Source: Sphingomonas sp. BK235
Lineage (GTDB): Bacteria > Pseudomonadota > Alphaproteobacteria > Sphingomonadales > Sphingomonadaceae
DNA length: 64,000 nt
Assembly: GCF_004345855.1 (NCBI RefSeq)
Contig: NZ_SLXN01000002.1
Span: 434,001 to 498,000 of the forward strand
Reading direction: 5' to 3'
Shown here: positions 1-8,676 of the stretch, piece by piece
How positions within the stretch are numbered: the first letter of the stretch is position 1
How the letters are laid out: each line of letters opens with the position of its first letter
The notes under the pieces: generated by a model
What the model was told of the DNA's origin: nothing
Databases searched by the model: none
Seen by the model: the letters and a program-made list of their open reading frames with translations, nothing else
Translations under genes and position numbers: made by a program

Positions 1-35
1 GTGGTCGTCAGCGCGATCAGGCAGCGGCGGTACAT
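1..35 (-). CDS. 5' end of an exported or membrane protein (partial)
   Basis: The minus strand has an ATG at 35-33 that opens MYRRCLIALTT before the window ends. A GGGGGAG Shine-Dalgarno sequence lies 5 nt upstream (complement of 41-47). The two arginines followed by a hydrophobic run look like the start of a signal peptide. Only 11 codons are visible, so the product cannot be named. It lies upstream of, and in the opposite frame context to, the M13 peptidase gene that ends at 168. Confidence 0.5.
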   Translation of the reverse strand, partial: MYRRCLIALTT

Positions 36-167
36 AGAATCTCCCCCATTTCGGTGAGACCCTTGTTATTGCCGACTATCCCCATGGGGAATAAAGATCG
101 TCATGCCCCCGCGCGCATCGCTGCTATCAGGCGCGGCCGCCCTGCCCGGAGGACGGCCGCGCCCGTC

Positions 168-2243
168 TCACCAGATCCGCACGCGGTCCGCCGGCGCGAC
201 ATATTGCTTCTGCGACGGATCGATCTTCCATGCCGCATACCAGGCGTCGACGTTGCGCAGCGGGTTGACCGCGCGGATCTGCCCCGGCGAGTGCGGGTCG
301 CTGACGAGCTGCTGGCGCAGCGCCTCGTCGCGGAAGAGCGTCCGCCACACCTGCCCCCAGCCGAGGAAGAAGCGCTGGTCGCCGGTGAAGCCGTCGATCA
401 CCGGCGCGCGCTTGCCGCCGAGCGAGGCGTGATAGGCGTCGAGCGAGATCAGCACGCCGCCGAGGTCGCCGATATTCTCGCCCATCGAGGCGCGCCCGTT
501 GATATGGACGCCGGGCAGGCCGGGGAAGGTGTAGGCCTCGTATTGCGCCCCGAGCCGCGCCGCCTGCGCCTCGAACTTGGTCGCGTCCTCGGCGGTCCAC
601 CAGTCGCGCAGCACGCCGCGGCCGTCCGACTTGCGGCCCTGGTCGTCGAAGCCGTGGCTGATCTCATGGCCGATCACGCCGCCGATGCCGCCATAATTGA
701 TCGCGTCGTCGGCCTGGGGATCGAAGAAGGGCGGCTGGAGGATCGCGGCGGGAAAGACGATCTCGTTCTTCACCGAGCTGTAGTAAGCGTTCACCGTCTG
801 CGGCGTCATGCCCCACTCGGCCTTGTCGACCGGGCGCGCGATGCGGGCGCGGTCATAGTCCCACTCGAAGCGGGTGGCGCGCTCGGCATTGCCGACGAGG
901 TCGCCCGCGCGCACCTCCAGCCCGCTATAGTCGCGCCACTTCGAGGGGTAGCCGACCTTGACGGTGAAGCCCTGCAACTTGTCGAGCGCCTGCGTCTTGG
1001 TGGCGGGGCTCATCCAGGCGAGGTTCCTGATCCGCCCGGCGAGCGCGACGCGCAAATTGCCGACCAGTGTGTCCATCTTCGCCTTCGACTCGGGCGGGAA
1101 GTAGAGCGCGACATAGTCGCGGCCGATGCCCTCGCCGATCGCCTTCTCGGTGAAGCCCACCGCGCGCTTCCAGCGCTCGCGCTGCTGCGGCTGGCCGTTG
1201 AGGAACTTGGAGCGGAAGTCGAACTCGGCGTCGACGAAGCGGCGCGACAGCAACGGTGCGACGTCGTCCGCCGTGCGGAACGCCGCCCAGGCCTTGAGCG
1301 TGGCGAGATCGGTCGCGGCGAACAGCGCGGCGATCTTGGGGAAGGCCGTGTTCTGCGCGACGATCGCGCGCTCCGCCGCGCCGAGCCCGGCGGCCTGCCA
1401 GTAAGCGTCCCACGCGAAGCCCGGCGCCTGCGCCTTCAGCTCGGCGAGCGTCATCGGATTGTAGGTCTTGTCGCGGTTGCGGCTCTCGGCGCGGGTCCAG
1501 TGCGTCTGGGCGAGCTTGGTCTCCATGTCGACCACGCGCTCCGCCGCGGCGGCGGCGTCGGGCCAGTTCGCCATCGTCAGCATCTGCGCGACATATTGGC
1601 GGTAGCGCGCCACCTGCGGCGCGAACTTGGGATCGAGGTACAATTCGCGGTCGCCGAGGCCGAGCCCCGACTGGCGCAGGTAGAGCGCGTAGATTTCGGG
1701 CTGCTTGGCGTCGTCGCCCACCCCGGCGCTGACGAAGCTGGCGCCGAAGCCGCCGACCGAGTGCCCCATCAGCCGCGCGATATCATCCTTGCTCGCCGCC
1801 GCGGCGATCGGCCGCAGCCGCTCGGTCAGCGGCGCGGCATCGGTGCGCTCGGCCGCGGCGGTGTCCATGAAGCCGGTGTAGAGCAGCGCCGCCTTGGCGC
1901 GGTCGGGATGCGCGGTGTCGCTCGCGCTATAGCCGGTGATCAGCGCGCGCAGCCGCTGCTCGGACAGCTCGCGCAGCACCGCGAAGGCGCCGTAGGAGGA
2001 GCGGTCCGCCGGAATCTGCGTCCGCGCCACCCAGGCGCCGTTGACGAAGCGGAACCAGTCGTCGCCGGGGCGGACGCTGCGGTCCATGCCGGTGAGGTCG
2101 AAGCCCCAGGCGCCGTAGCGGGTCGCGCCCGCGTCGGGTGCGGGGGCGGCGGTGGGCGCGGGGGCGGACTGGTCGCGGCTCAGCGCGGGGGCGGCGAGGA
2201 CGAGGCCGGCGGTCGCCGCCAGCAGCACGCTCTTCAGGGTCAC
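168..2243 (-). CDS. M13 family (neprilysin-like) metallopeptidase, exported
   Basis: This 691-aa zinc endopeptidase probably acts in the periplasm or is secreted. I chose the GTG at 2243 because the next ~20 residues form a signal peptide (LLAATAGLVLAAPALS) and a GGAGA lies just upstream; longer in-frame starts have no such context. The zinc motif HEISH is at about 526-530, and the third ligand Glu lies in GENIGD at about 589. The C terminus ends in the family signature VRIW. The length fits bacterial PepO-type enzymes (about 680-700 aa). It is a single gene, with a 351-bp gap and an inverted repeat separating it from the next gene. The physiological substrate is unknown. Confidence 0.93.
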   Translation of the reverse strand: MTLKSVLLAATAGLVLAAPALSRDQSAPAPTAAPAPDAGATRYGAWGFDLTGMDRSVRPGDDWFRFVNGAWVARTQIPADRSSYGAFAVLRELSEQRLRALITGYSASDTAHPDRAKAALLYTGFMDTAAAERTDAAPLTERLRPIAAAASKDDIARLMGHSVGGFGASFVSAGVGDDAKQPEIYALYLRQSGLGLGDRELYLDPKFAPQVARYRQYVAQMLTMANWPDAAAAAERVVDMETKLAQTHWTRAESRNRDKTYNPMTLAELKAQAPGFAWDAYWQAAGLGAAERAIVAQNTAFPKIAALFAATDLATLKAWAAFRTADDVAPLLSRRFVDAEFDFRSKFLNGQPQQRERWKRAVGFTEKAIGEGIGRDYVALYFPPESKAKMDTLVGNLRVALAGRIRNLAWMSPATKTQALDKLQGFTVKVGYPSKWRDYSGLEVRAGDLVGNAERATRFEWDYDRARIARPVDKAEWGMTPQTVNAYYSSVKNEIVFPAAILQPPFFDPQADDAINYGGIGGVIGHEISHGFDDQGRKSDGRGVLRDWWTAEDATKFEAQAARLGAQYEAYTFPGLPGVHINGRASMGENIGDLGGVLISLDAYHASLGGKRAPVIDGFTGDQRFFLGWGQVWRTLFRDEALRQQLVSDPHSPGQIRAVNPLRNVDAWYAAWKIDPSQKQYVAPADRVRIW

Positions 2244-2428
2244 GGGATCGTCTCCGGGCAGAATAGTAACTTTTGGTATGAACAGGGGGTGGCACGTGCC
2301 GCCGGGGGAGGCAATAGGCCAGTGCTGCTGCCGGGGTCGCATCGGCCGTGCTGGGCCGGCCAGTGCTTCCCTTCTCGCGTGACGCGGTTAAGGCGGGCCT
2401 GTTCGATCGTGCGCGCCGCCCTCGCGCC

Positions 2429-2524
2429 CGTCATGCCGGGCTTGACCCGGCATCCATGGTGCCGCGGAAGTTGCGGCCGATCGGTGCGCGGACGCATGGA
2501 TCCCGGCGCGGGGCCGGGATGACG
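2429..2524. repeat. Dispersed inverted repeat, copy 1 (GTCATGCCGGG variant)
   Basis: The left arm CGTCATGCCGGGCTTGACCC and the right arm ending GGCCGGGATGACG face each other around a ~45-nt centre and can form a long hairpin. This copy has a GCC/CCC mismatch between arms, unlike the copies at 45127, 50369, 50557 and 54758. It occupies most of the 351-bp gap between the M13 peptidase and the beta-lactamase-like gene; I see nothing else in that gap. Confidence 0.8.
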
Positions 2525-2594
2525 ATGGAGAGAAGTCGGCGCCTTACCCGCCTGAGCCAGGCGCCGTGGTCGTGAGAATGAGGTCGCCGCAGCC

Positions 2595-3617
2595 ATGTCC
2601 CCCCACCGCCTGATCGCCCCGCTGCTCGCCGCGTTCGCGCTGGCCGCGCCGGCCACCCCGGCCGCGGCGCGCGACCGCGGCGCGGTGCGCCCGCAGCCGC
2701 CCGCGCGGCTGCTCAACGCGGTGGAGGCGCTCGGTCAGCGCTTCCCCGGCGCGGTCGGCATCTCGGTGCGCGACGTCGAGCGCGGCTGGACCGTCTCGTG
2801 GCAAAGCGGCACGCGCCGGCCACAGCAGAGCGTGAGCAAATTGTGGGTCGCGCTCGCCACCTTTGACGCGATCGATCGCGGCACGCTCAGCCTGCGCAAG
2901 ACCGTGACGGTGCGGCGCGCGGACCTCACGCTGTTCCACCAGCCGATCCGCGCGCGCGTCGGCGCGGGCGGGCTGCGCATCACGATCGCCGGCCTGCTCG
3001 ACTGCGCGCTGACGCGCAGCGACAACACCTGCAACGACGTGCTGCTGCGCCAGGTCGGCGGCCCCGCCGCGGTGCGGCGAACGCTGACGCGCAAGGGAAT
3101 CAGCGGCGTCACCTTCGGTCCGGGCGAGCGGCTGCTCCAGGCGCGCACCGCCGGGCTGACGTGGCGCGACTCCTGGGCCGGCGGCGACGGTTTCCTGCGC
3201 GCGCGGGCGCGGCTGAGCCTCGCCGCGCGGCGCCGCGCGCTCGACCGCTACGTCGCCAGCCCGCCCGACGGTGCCTCGGCGGACGGTGTCACGCTCGGGC
3301 TGGCGCGGCTGGCGCAGGGACGGCTGCTGAGCAAGGCATCGACCGCGCGGATGCTGGCGCTGATGCGCGCGAGCCGTACCGGCCCGCTGCGGCTGCGCTC
3401 GGGGCTGGGGCGCGGCTGGACGCTCGCGCACAAGACCGGCACCGGGCAGGAGCTGGCGGGCACCGCGACGGGCACCAACGACGTCGGGCTGCTGACCGCG
3501 CCGGACGGGCATCGCTATGCGGTGGCGGTGCTGATCGCGCGCACCCGCGCGCCGCTGCGCGTGCGGCTGCGACTGATGGGTGACGTCACGCGCGCGGTGG
3601 TGCGCGCGCACGGATGA
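2595..3617 (+). CDS. Class A beta-lactamase-like serine hydrolase, exported
   Basis: This 340-aa exported protein has an N-terminal signal peptide ending near AAA at about 25. The active-site motifs of class A enzymes appear in order: SVSK (S79, K82), SDN (142-144), a Glu in PGERLLQ (E179, candidate general base) and KTG (280-282). The spacing from E179 to KTG is about 101 residues, roughly 30 longer than in typical class A enzymes. The extra segment (about 190-230) is arginine- and alanine-rich. It could hydrolyse beta-lactams or be a serine hydrolase of this fold with another role; sequence alone does not separate these. It stands alone, 81 bp before the NIPSNAP gene on the same strand. Confidence 0.85.
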   Translation: MSPHRLIAPLLAAFALAAPATPAAARDRGAVRPQPPARLLNAVEALGQRFPGAVGISVRDVERGWTVSWQSGTRRPQQSVSKLWVALATFDAIDRGTLSLRKTVTVRRADLTLFHQPIRARVGAGGLRITIAGLLDCALTRSDNTCNDVLLRQVGGPAAVRRTLTRKGISGVTFGPGERLLQARTAGLTWRDSWAGGDGFLRARARLSLAARRRALDRYVASPPDGASADGVTLGLARLAQGRLLSKASTARMLALMRASRTGPLRLRSGLGRGWTLAHKTGTGQELAGTATGTNDVGLLTAPDGHRYAVAVLIARTRAPLRVRLRLMGDVTRAVVRAHG

Positions 3618-3698
3618 AGCTGTACGGTTGATCCGAGTCACTGGCGCGACGACGCAATCCGGCGCAGCCTGCGGCCTCATCGTCCGGAGACCCGCCGC

Positions 3699-4133
3699 AT
3701 GCGTCCTGCCCTGATCGCGCTCACCCTCGCCCTGCTCGCGCCGCTGGCGCTGACCGCCGCCGCGCCCAAGGCGGCGCTCGACCCGCGCACCGCGCTCTAC
3801 GAGCTGCGCACTTATTATCCCGCGCCGGGCAAGATGGCGGCGCTCAACACGCGCTTCCGCGAGCACACGCTGGGAATCTTCCAGCGCCACGGCATGACCA
3901 ACGTGGCCTATTGGAACGAGCTGCCCAGCGCCGACTATCCCGAGGGGCGCGTCGTCTACGTGCTCGCCTACCCCGACCGCGCCGCGCGCGACGCCGACTG
4001 GAAGGCGTTCGGTGCCGACCCCGAGTGGCAGAAGGTCGCCGCCGCGAGCGAGGTCAATGGCAAGATCGTCGCCAAGGTCGACAGCGTGTTCATGAGCATG
4101 ACCGATTATTCGCCGCCGCTGCGGCTGAAGTAG
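3699..4133 (+). CDS. NIPSNAP family protein, exported
   Basis: This is a 144-aa protein with a clear signal peptide (residues 1-~21, ending TAAA). The mature part opens with YELRTYYPAPGKM, the typical NIPSNAP strand, and continues through a single ferredoxin-like domain (YWNELP, YVLAYPD, DWKAF). NIPSNAP domains are small dimeric alpha+beta barrels whose biochemical role in bacteria is mostly undefined. A leading signal peptide is common for this subfamily in sphingomonads. It is followed by a repeat element and a small gene. Confidence 0.85.
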   Translation: MRPALIALTLALLAPLALTAAAPKAALDPRTALYELRTYYPAPGKMAALNTRFREHTLGIFQRHGMTNVAYWNELPSADYPEGRVVYVLAYPDRAARDADWKAFGADPEWQKVAAASEVNGKIVAKVDSVFMSMTDYSPPLRLK

Positions 4134-4143
4134 AGGACATTCA

Positions 4144-4282
4144 GATCCTCTCCGCGAGGCGGGGAGGGGGACCAGCCGCAGGCTGGTGGAGGGGGATTTC
4201 CGCAGACGCTGCGTTCGGTGGAGAGCCCCCACCACCACTCGCCTTCGGCGAGCGGTCCCCGTCCCCGCTCGCGGGGAGGATC
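4144..4282. repeat. Intergenic inverted repeat, GATCCTC(T)CC...GGGGACC family
   Basis: The outer arms are GATCCTCTCCGCGAGGCGGG... and ...CCCCGCTCGCGGGGAGGATC. Inside are GACCAGCCGCAGGCTGGTGG and CTCGCCTTCGGCGAG sub-hairpins. The design resembles the palindromic intergenic units common in alphaproteobacteria. It is distinct from the GTCATCCCGG family elsewhere in the window and occurs only once here. Confidence 0.75.
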
Positions 4283-4367
4283 ACGCCCGCGCCGCCGCTA
4301 TCGCGCGCCAACGGCACCGCATCGCGCGTCGTTCGTTGTGCCCCCGCATCCAGCAGGAGACATACGC

Positions 4368-4556
4368 ATGGCCGACACCGCCACCACGTCGAACAAGAAG
4401 ACCGCGCTCACCGACTCGCTCAAGACGCATTTCGGCGGCGACGCGCCGCTGACCGAGAAGGCGCGCGGCTTCGCCAAGGAGCGGCCGTGGACCAGCGCGG
4501 CCTTCGTCGGCGTCGCCGCGCTCGCGGTGCTCAACACGCTGCGCGGGCGCGGCTGA
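4368..4556 (+). CDS. Small membrane-anchored protein, DUF883/ElaB-like tail
   Basis: This 62-aa protein starts at ATG 4368, with CAGGAGA 7 nt upstream deciding the start. The N-terminal half is polar (TSNKKTALTDSLKTHFGG). The C-terminal half is KERPW followed by a hydrophobic stretch (TSAAFVGVAALAVLNTL) and a basic end, RGRG. The RPW plus hydrophobic C-tail layout is that of ElaB/YqjD/DUF883 proteins, which anchor to the inner membrane and in E. coli associate with ribosomes. This one is shorter than those (~100 aa), so the family link is tentative. Confidence 0.75.
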   Translation: MADTATTSNKKTALTDSLKTHFGGDAPLTEKARGFAKERPWTSAAFVGVAALAVLNTLRGRG

Positions 4557-4578
4557 CGCGCCCCGGTGGCCGCGGCGC

Positions 4579-6519
4579 TCAGTTCGCCGCGGTCGCCGCC
4601 CCCGCGGGTGAGTCGGCCGCGACCGGCAGCCACACCGCGCTCGCCGCATCGCCGCCCCAGCGCACCGTCTGCGTCGCCTTCACGTAATCGCGTGGGCGCG
4701 CGTCCATGATCGACGGCACCCAGCTCTGCGGGTTGCGATCGTAGAGCGGGAACAGCGACGACTGCACCTGCACCATGATGCGGTGCCCCGGCAGGAAGAC
4801 ATGGTCGACGTTGGGCAGCGACCAGTCGAACTTATAGGTCTTGCCCGGCGTCAGCGCCGCCGGCGTGGCGAAGCCGTTCACGTAGCGACCGCGGAAGATC
4901 TCGATCCCGAGCGCGAGCTGATAGCCCGCCATCGCCGGGTTGGCGCTGTTCTCTTCCGGATAGACGTCGATCAGCTTCACCACGAAGTCGCCGTCGCGCC
5001 CGGTCGTCGCGGCGCGCAGGTCGACCTTCGGCGCGCCCTTGATGTGGACCGGGCGGTCGAGCACCGCGCCGGTGTAGCTCAGCACGTCGGGGCGACCGTC
5101 GACGAAGCGCTGGTCGTGGACCAGCCAGGTGCGCCACTCCTCGCCCTGCATATGGATCGGCCGCGGCAGCATCGGCACCGGCTTGGCCGGGTCCGAGACA
5201 TAGCTGTCGCTCCCCGCCGCGGGCTTCTGCCACGACAGCGACGCGCCGCCTGCGAGATACAGCGGCCTGTACTGCCCCGCGGGCCAGCGCGGCGACACTT
5301 CCCAGCGGTCCTCGCCGGTGGCGTAGGTGAGCACGGGCGGCGTGTCGCACGGCGCCGGCGTGGTCTTGAGGTGGCAGTCGAGGAACGGCTTCATCCAGCG
5401 CGTGCGGAACTGCCGGCCGGTGTCGCCCTCCCACTTCAGCGGGCCGAGCTCGCGCGCCTCATAATTGACCTGCGAGTGGCGCCACGGCCCGATCACCAGG
5501 CTGACCAGCCGATTGTCCGGATCCTGTCCTTCCAGCGCCTGATAGACCGCGGGGGCGCCGTAGCTGTCCTCCTGATCCCATTGGCCGACGACGAGCATGG
5601 TCGGCACGGTCAGCTTGCGCGCGCCGAGCAATTTGTCGACCGCCTGCCCCTGCCACCAGGAATCATAGCTCGGATGCTCGAGCACCTTGCGCACCACCGG
5701 CAGGTCGAGCAGGCCATAATGGCGCGCGTAATCGCCCGCCGAGCCGGCGGCGAGATAGGCGGCATATTCGTCGCCGCCGCCCTTCGGCACCGCGCCCCCG
5801 CCCGATTTCACCGTCTGCCCTAGATCATAGTCGAAGCCGAAGGTGCGGAAGGCGCCATTGTGGAACCAGTCGTCGCCCATCCAGCCGTCGACCATCGGGC
5901 TCTGCGGCACCGCCGCCTTGAGCGCGGGATGCGGGTCGATCAGCGCCATCAGCGAGGTGAAGCCGAGATACGACGAGCCGGTGATGCCGACCTTGCCGTT
6001 GCTCTCGCGCACGTTCTTCACCAGCCAGTCGATCGTGTCATAGGCGTCGGTGGCGTGATCGACCTTGGTGGGGTTGAGCGGCCCGCGCAGCGGGCGGTTC
6101 ATCACGTAATCGCCCTCGGATTTCCCCAGCCCGCGCACGTCCTGGTAGACGCGGATATACCCGTCATCGACGAACTCGGCGTCGGCGACGGGCAGGATCT
6201 CCTCGATATGCTGGCTGCGGTTGCGGCTGGTCGCCTTGTCGGCGTCATAGGGCGTGCGGCTGAGCAGGATCGGCGCGTCCCGCGCGCCCTTGCGATAGAC
6301 GATCACGGTGTACAGCCGCGTGCCGTCGCGCATCGGCACCATCTCGGTGCGGCGGACGTAATCGGCCTCGGGGCGGACCCAGTCGTAGCGGTCGACCTGC
6401 TCGTTCGCCATCGTGTCGGTGGGGGCGCGCTGCGCGCTGAGCGCGGCGGGGAGCAACAACGCCGCGGCGAGCGCGAGCGGGGCGGAGCGGCGGGTGAGCG
6501 GGGCGGCGCGAGCGATCAT
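4579..6519 (-). CDS. CocE/NonD family alpha/beta-hydrolase, exported
   Basis: This 646-aa hydrolase starts at ATG 6519, which gives a signal peptide (basic MIARAAPLTRR, then a hydrophobic core, cleavage near LSAQ). The Xaa-Pro dipeptidyl-peptidase/CocE fold is shown by G181-SSYLG (nucleophile Ser183), the acid loop VGQWDQED and the catalytic His in GPWRHSQ. The C-terminal jelly-roll domain contains PGHRIMVQV. Family members hydrolyse acyl esters, glutaryl-7-ACA or dipeptides. The substrate here is not predictable, but export suggests turnover of external esters or amides. It is convergent with the small gene ending at 4556 and divergent from the sensor kinase at 6708. Confidence 0.92.
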   Translation of the reverse strand: MIARAAPLTRRSAPLALAAALLLPAALSAQRAPTDTMANEQVDRYDWVRPEADYVRRTEMVPMRDGTRLYTVIVYRKGARDAPILLSRTPYDADKATSRNRSQHIEEILPVADAEFVDDGYIRVYQDVRGLGKSEGDYVMNRPLRGPLNPTKVDHATDAYDTIDWLVKNVRESNGKVGITGSSYLGFTSLMALIDPHPALKAAVPQSPMVDGWMGDDWFHNGAFRTFGFDYDLGQTVKSGGGAVPKGGGDEYAAYLAAGSAGDYARHYGLLDLPVVRKVLEHPSYDSWWQGQAVDKLLGARKLTVPTMLVVGQWDQEDSYGAPAVYQALEGQDPDNRLVSLVIGPWRHSQVNYEARELGPLKWEGDTGRQFRTRWMKPFLDCHLKTTPAPCDTPPVLTYATGEDRWEVSPRWPAGQYRPLYLAGGASLSWQKPAAGSDSYVSDPAKPVPMLPRPIHMQGEEWRTWLVHDQRFVDGRPDVLSYTGAVLDRPVHIKGAPKVDLRAATTGRDGDFVVKLIDVYPEENSANPAMAGYQLALGIEIFRGRYVNGFATPAALTPGKTYKFDWSLPNVDHVFLPGHRIMVQVQSSLFPLYDRNPQSWVPSIMDARPRDYVKATQTVRWGGDAASAVWLPVAADSPAGAATAAN

Positions 6520-6707
6520 GCACGGGAGGTGCCGGGCGGCGCGCGCGCGGTCAAGCGCACCTTCCACCGCGCCCGCCACCCCGCGTCACCGACCCGCGCC
6601 GCGGCGCGCTGAGCCGTCGGGTGGCAGGCCCACGACCAAGCGGGAGCGGCGCCCTTGGCAGCCTCGCGCGACATGCTATTCGATGCGCCGTCACAATAGG
6701 TTGCGGC

Positions 6708-8285
6708 ATGCACGTCACCGATCTCCCCGCGCCCGCGGACACCGCCCTCGGCGATCATGACTGGTCGGCCACCCCGCTGGGTGCGCCCGAACATTGGTCG
6801 CCGGCGCTGCGCGCCGCGGTGGCCGAGCAGCTCGCCGCGACGCGCCCCGCCCCGCGCGGGCCCGCCGCCCCCACCGCCGCGGCCGCGCTCGACGCGCTGT
6901 TCGACACCGCCCCGCTCGGGCTGGGCATCTGGGACCGCGAGCTGCGCTTCGTCCGCGTCAACGCCAGCCTCGCGCAGATGAATGGCCTGCCGCCCGAGGC
7001 GCATATTGGTTACACGCCGCGCGAGCTGCTGCCCGACATCGCGGGGATCGACGCGCTGATGGAGCGCTGGCGCCAGATCATCGCGACGGGCGAGCCCTGG
7101 CTCGACGTCGAGGTCCATGGCGGCACGCCCGCCAATGCCGACAAGCAGCGCTGCTGGCGCGAGCATTTCTTCCCGATCCGCTCGGGCGACACCGTCGTCG
7201 GGATCGGCGCGGTGGTGGAAGAGACGACCGAGCGCGACCGTGTCGAGGCGGCGCTGCGCGCGAGCGAGTCGCGCTTCCGCGAGTTCGCCGAGGCCTCGTC
7301 GGACGTGCTGTGGCTGTTCGATCTCGACACCCAGGCGTTCGAATATCTCAGCCCGCCGCTGCGCAAGCTGTACGGCGTCAGCTCCGGGGGCGGTCGCGGC
7401 GCGCCGCTGGCGTTCGACTGGCGCGCGGCGATCGTCGAGGCCGACCGCGATCTCGCCGCCAGCGCGTTGCGCCGCGTGCGGCAGGGCGAGCGCGTCACGC
7501 ACGATTTCCGCACCCGTATCCCCGGCAGCGGCAAGGTGCGCTGGCTCAAGAACACCGCTTTCCCGCTGCGCGAGCCCGACGGGCGGATCAGCCGCATCGG
7601 CGGCATCGCGCAGGACGTCACTGAGGAGCGCGACTCGGCGGCGCGGCTGCAGATGCTGATCGGCGAGTTGCAGCATCGCACGCGCAACCTGATGAGCGTG
7701 ATCCAGGCCGTGGCGGAGAGCACGCTCGAGTCCAGCGGCAGCCTCGACGAGTTCGAGCACGCTTTCTCCGCGCGGATCGACGCGCTGTCGCGGGTGCAGC
7801 AGCTGCTGTCGCGCATCGAGGGGCTGGAGCGCGTCGGCTTCGACCAGCTGCTGCGCAGCGAGCTCACCGCCTTCGGCGCGCTGCCCGAGGACGATGCGCG
7901 TGTCTCGCTCGACGGGCCGGTGGACATCCCGCTGCGCTCGGGCGGGATCCAGACGCTCGCGCTGGCGCTCCACGAACTGATCACCAACTCGGTCAAATAT
8001 GGCGCGCTCAGCCAGCCCGCCGCGCGGCTGTCGGTGCGCTGGCGCCTGCTGCCGGGCGGCGCGGGAGCCCGGCCCAACCTGCGCTTCGAGTGGGAGGAGC
8101 GCGGGGTCGCGATGCCCGTCCCCGGCGCCACCCCCGCGCGGGTCGGGCAGGGACGCGACCTGATCGAGCGCGCGGTACCCTATCAGCTCGACGCCACCGT
8201 CGATTATGCGCTCACCGCCGACGGGGTGCGCTGCGCCATGGTGCTGCCGGTGTCGCACACGCTGGGTCATGGTGCGGGCGCGTGA
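6708..8285 (+). CDS. PAS-containing HWE-family sensor histidine kinase
   Basis: This is a 525-aa soluble kinase with no transmembrane segment. The N-terminal DWSATPLG...W signature often precedes sensory domains. Two PAS domains follow, at about 65-175 and 185-310 (the second ends GGIAQDVTEE). The HWE dimerisation/phosphoacceptor box is LQHRTRN with H323. The ATP-binding domain has HELITNSVKYG (E423, N427) and the WEE motif (462-464) that names the HWE class. It overlaps the receiver gene by 4 nt (GTGA), so the two are a translationally coupled two-component pair. HWE kinases in alphaproteobacteria often sense light/redox or feed the general stress response; no flavin-binding LOV signature (GRNCRFLQ) is present here. 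Confidence 0.93.
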   Translation: MHVTDLPAPADTALGDHDWSATPLGAPEHWSPALRAAVAEQLAATRPAPRGPAAPTAAAALDALFDTAPLGLGIWDRELRFVRVNASLAQMNGLPPEAHIGYTPRELLPDIAGIDALMERWRQIIATGEPWLDVEVHGGTPANADKQRCWREHFFPIRSGDTVVGIGAVVEETTERDRVEAALRASESRFREFAEASSDVLWLFDLDTQAFEYLSPPLRKLYGVSSGGGRGAPLAFDWRAAIVEADRDLAASALRRVRQGERVTHDFRTRIPGSGKVRWLKNTAFPLREPDGRISRIGGIAQDVTEERDSAARLQMLIGELQHRTRNLMSVIQAVAESTLESSGSLDEFEHAFSARIDALSRVQQLLSRIEGLERVGFDQLLRSELTAFGALPEDDARVSLDGPVDIPLRSGGIQTLALALHELITNSVKYGALSQPAARLSVRWRLLPGGAGARPNLRFEWEERGVAMPVPGATPARVGQGRDLIERAVPYQLDATVDYALTADGVRCAMVLPVSHTLGHGAGA

Positions 8286-8656
8286 GTCGGCTGGCCGGGC
8301 TGCGCGTGCTGGTGGTGGAGGACGAATATCTGCTGGCCCGCCAGCTCGAACGCGCGCTCGCGCGCGAGGGGGCGGTCGTCACCGCGGTGGCGCCGACGGT
8401 GGCGGCGGCGCTGGCCGCGCTCGACGCCGCGCCCCTGCCCGAGGTCGCGGTGCTCGACCTCAATCTCGCGGGCGAGAAGGCCTATGCGGTGGCGGATCGG
8501 CTGCGCGCGGCGTCGGTCCCCTTCCTGGTGGCGAGCGGCTATGACGCCGAGGAGCGCGACCCGGCGCTGGCCGACGTGCCGCACCTCGCCAAGCCGCTGA
8601 CGATGGTGACGCTGGCGCGCGCGCTCGCCGGGCTGACCGGGCGCGCGACGGGGTGA
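8282..8656 (+). CDS. Single-domain response regulator (receiver only)
   Basis: This is a 124-aa receiver that starts at GTG 8282, inside the kinase stop (GTGA overlap). The acidic pocket is E13-D14, the phospho-acceptor Asp is D59 (VLDLNL) and the conserved Lys is K104 (LAKPL). The switch region PFLVASGYD resembles the Phe-Ala-Thr-Gly-Tyr type of stand-alone receivers that partner HWE/HisKA_2 kinases in alphaproteobacteria, with Ser in place of Thr. There is no output domain, so it acts by protein-protein contact or as a phosphate shuttle/sink. Confidence 0.9.
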   Translation: MSRLAGLRVLVVEDEYLLARQLERALAREGAVVTAVAPTVAAALAALDAAPLPEVAVLDLNLAGEKAYAVADRLRAASVPFLVASGYDAEERDPALADVPHLAKPLTMVTLARALAGLTGRATG

Positions 8657-8676
8657 TAAAGGTGAAGGAGCGGAGA

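Noticed and set aside
4783..5823. Long open frame antisense to the CocE hydrolase
   Set aside because: GC-rich third positions open antisense frames throughout; the product is Arg/Ala-rich with no domain and the opposite strand has clear catalytic motifs.
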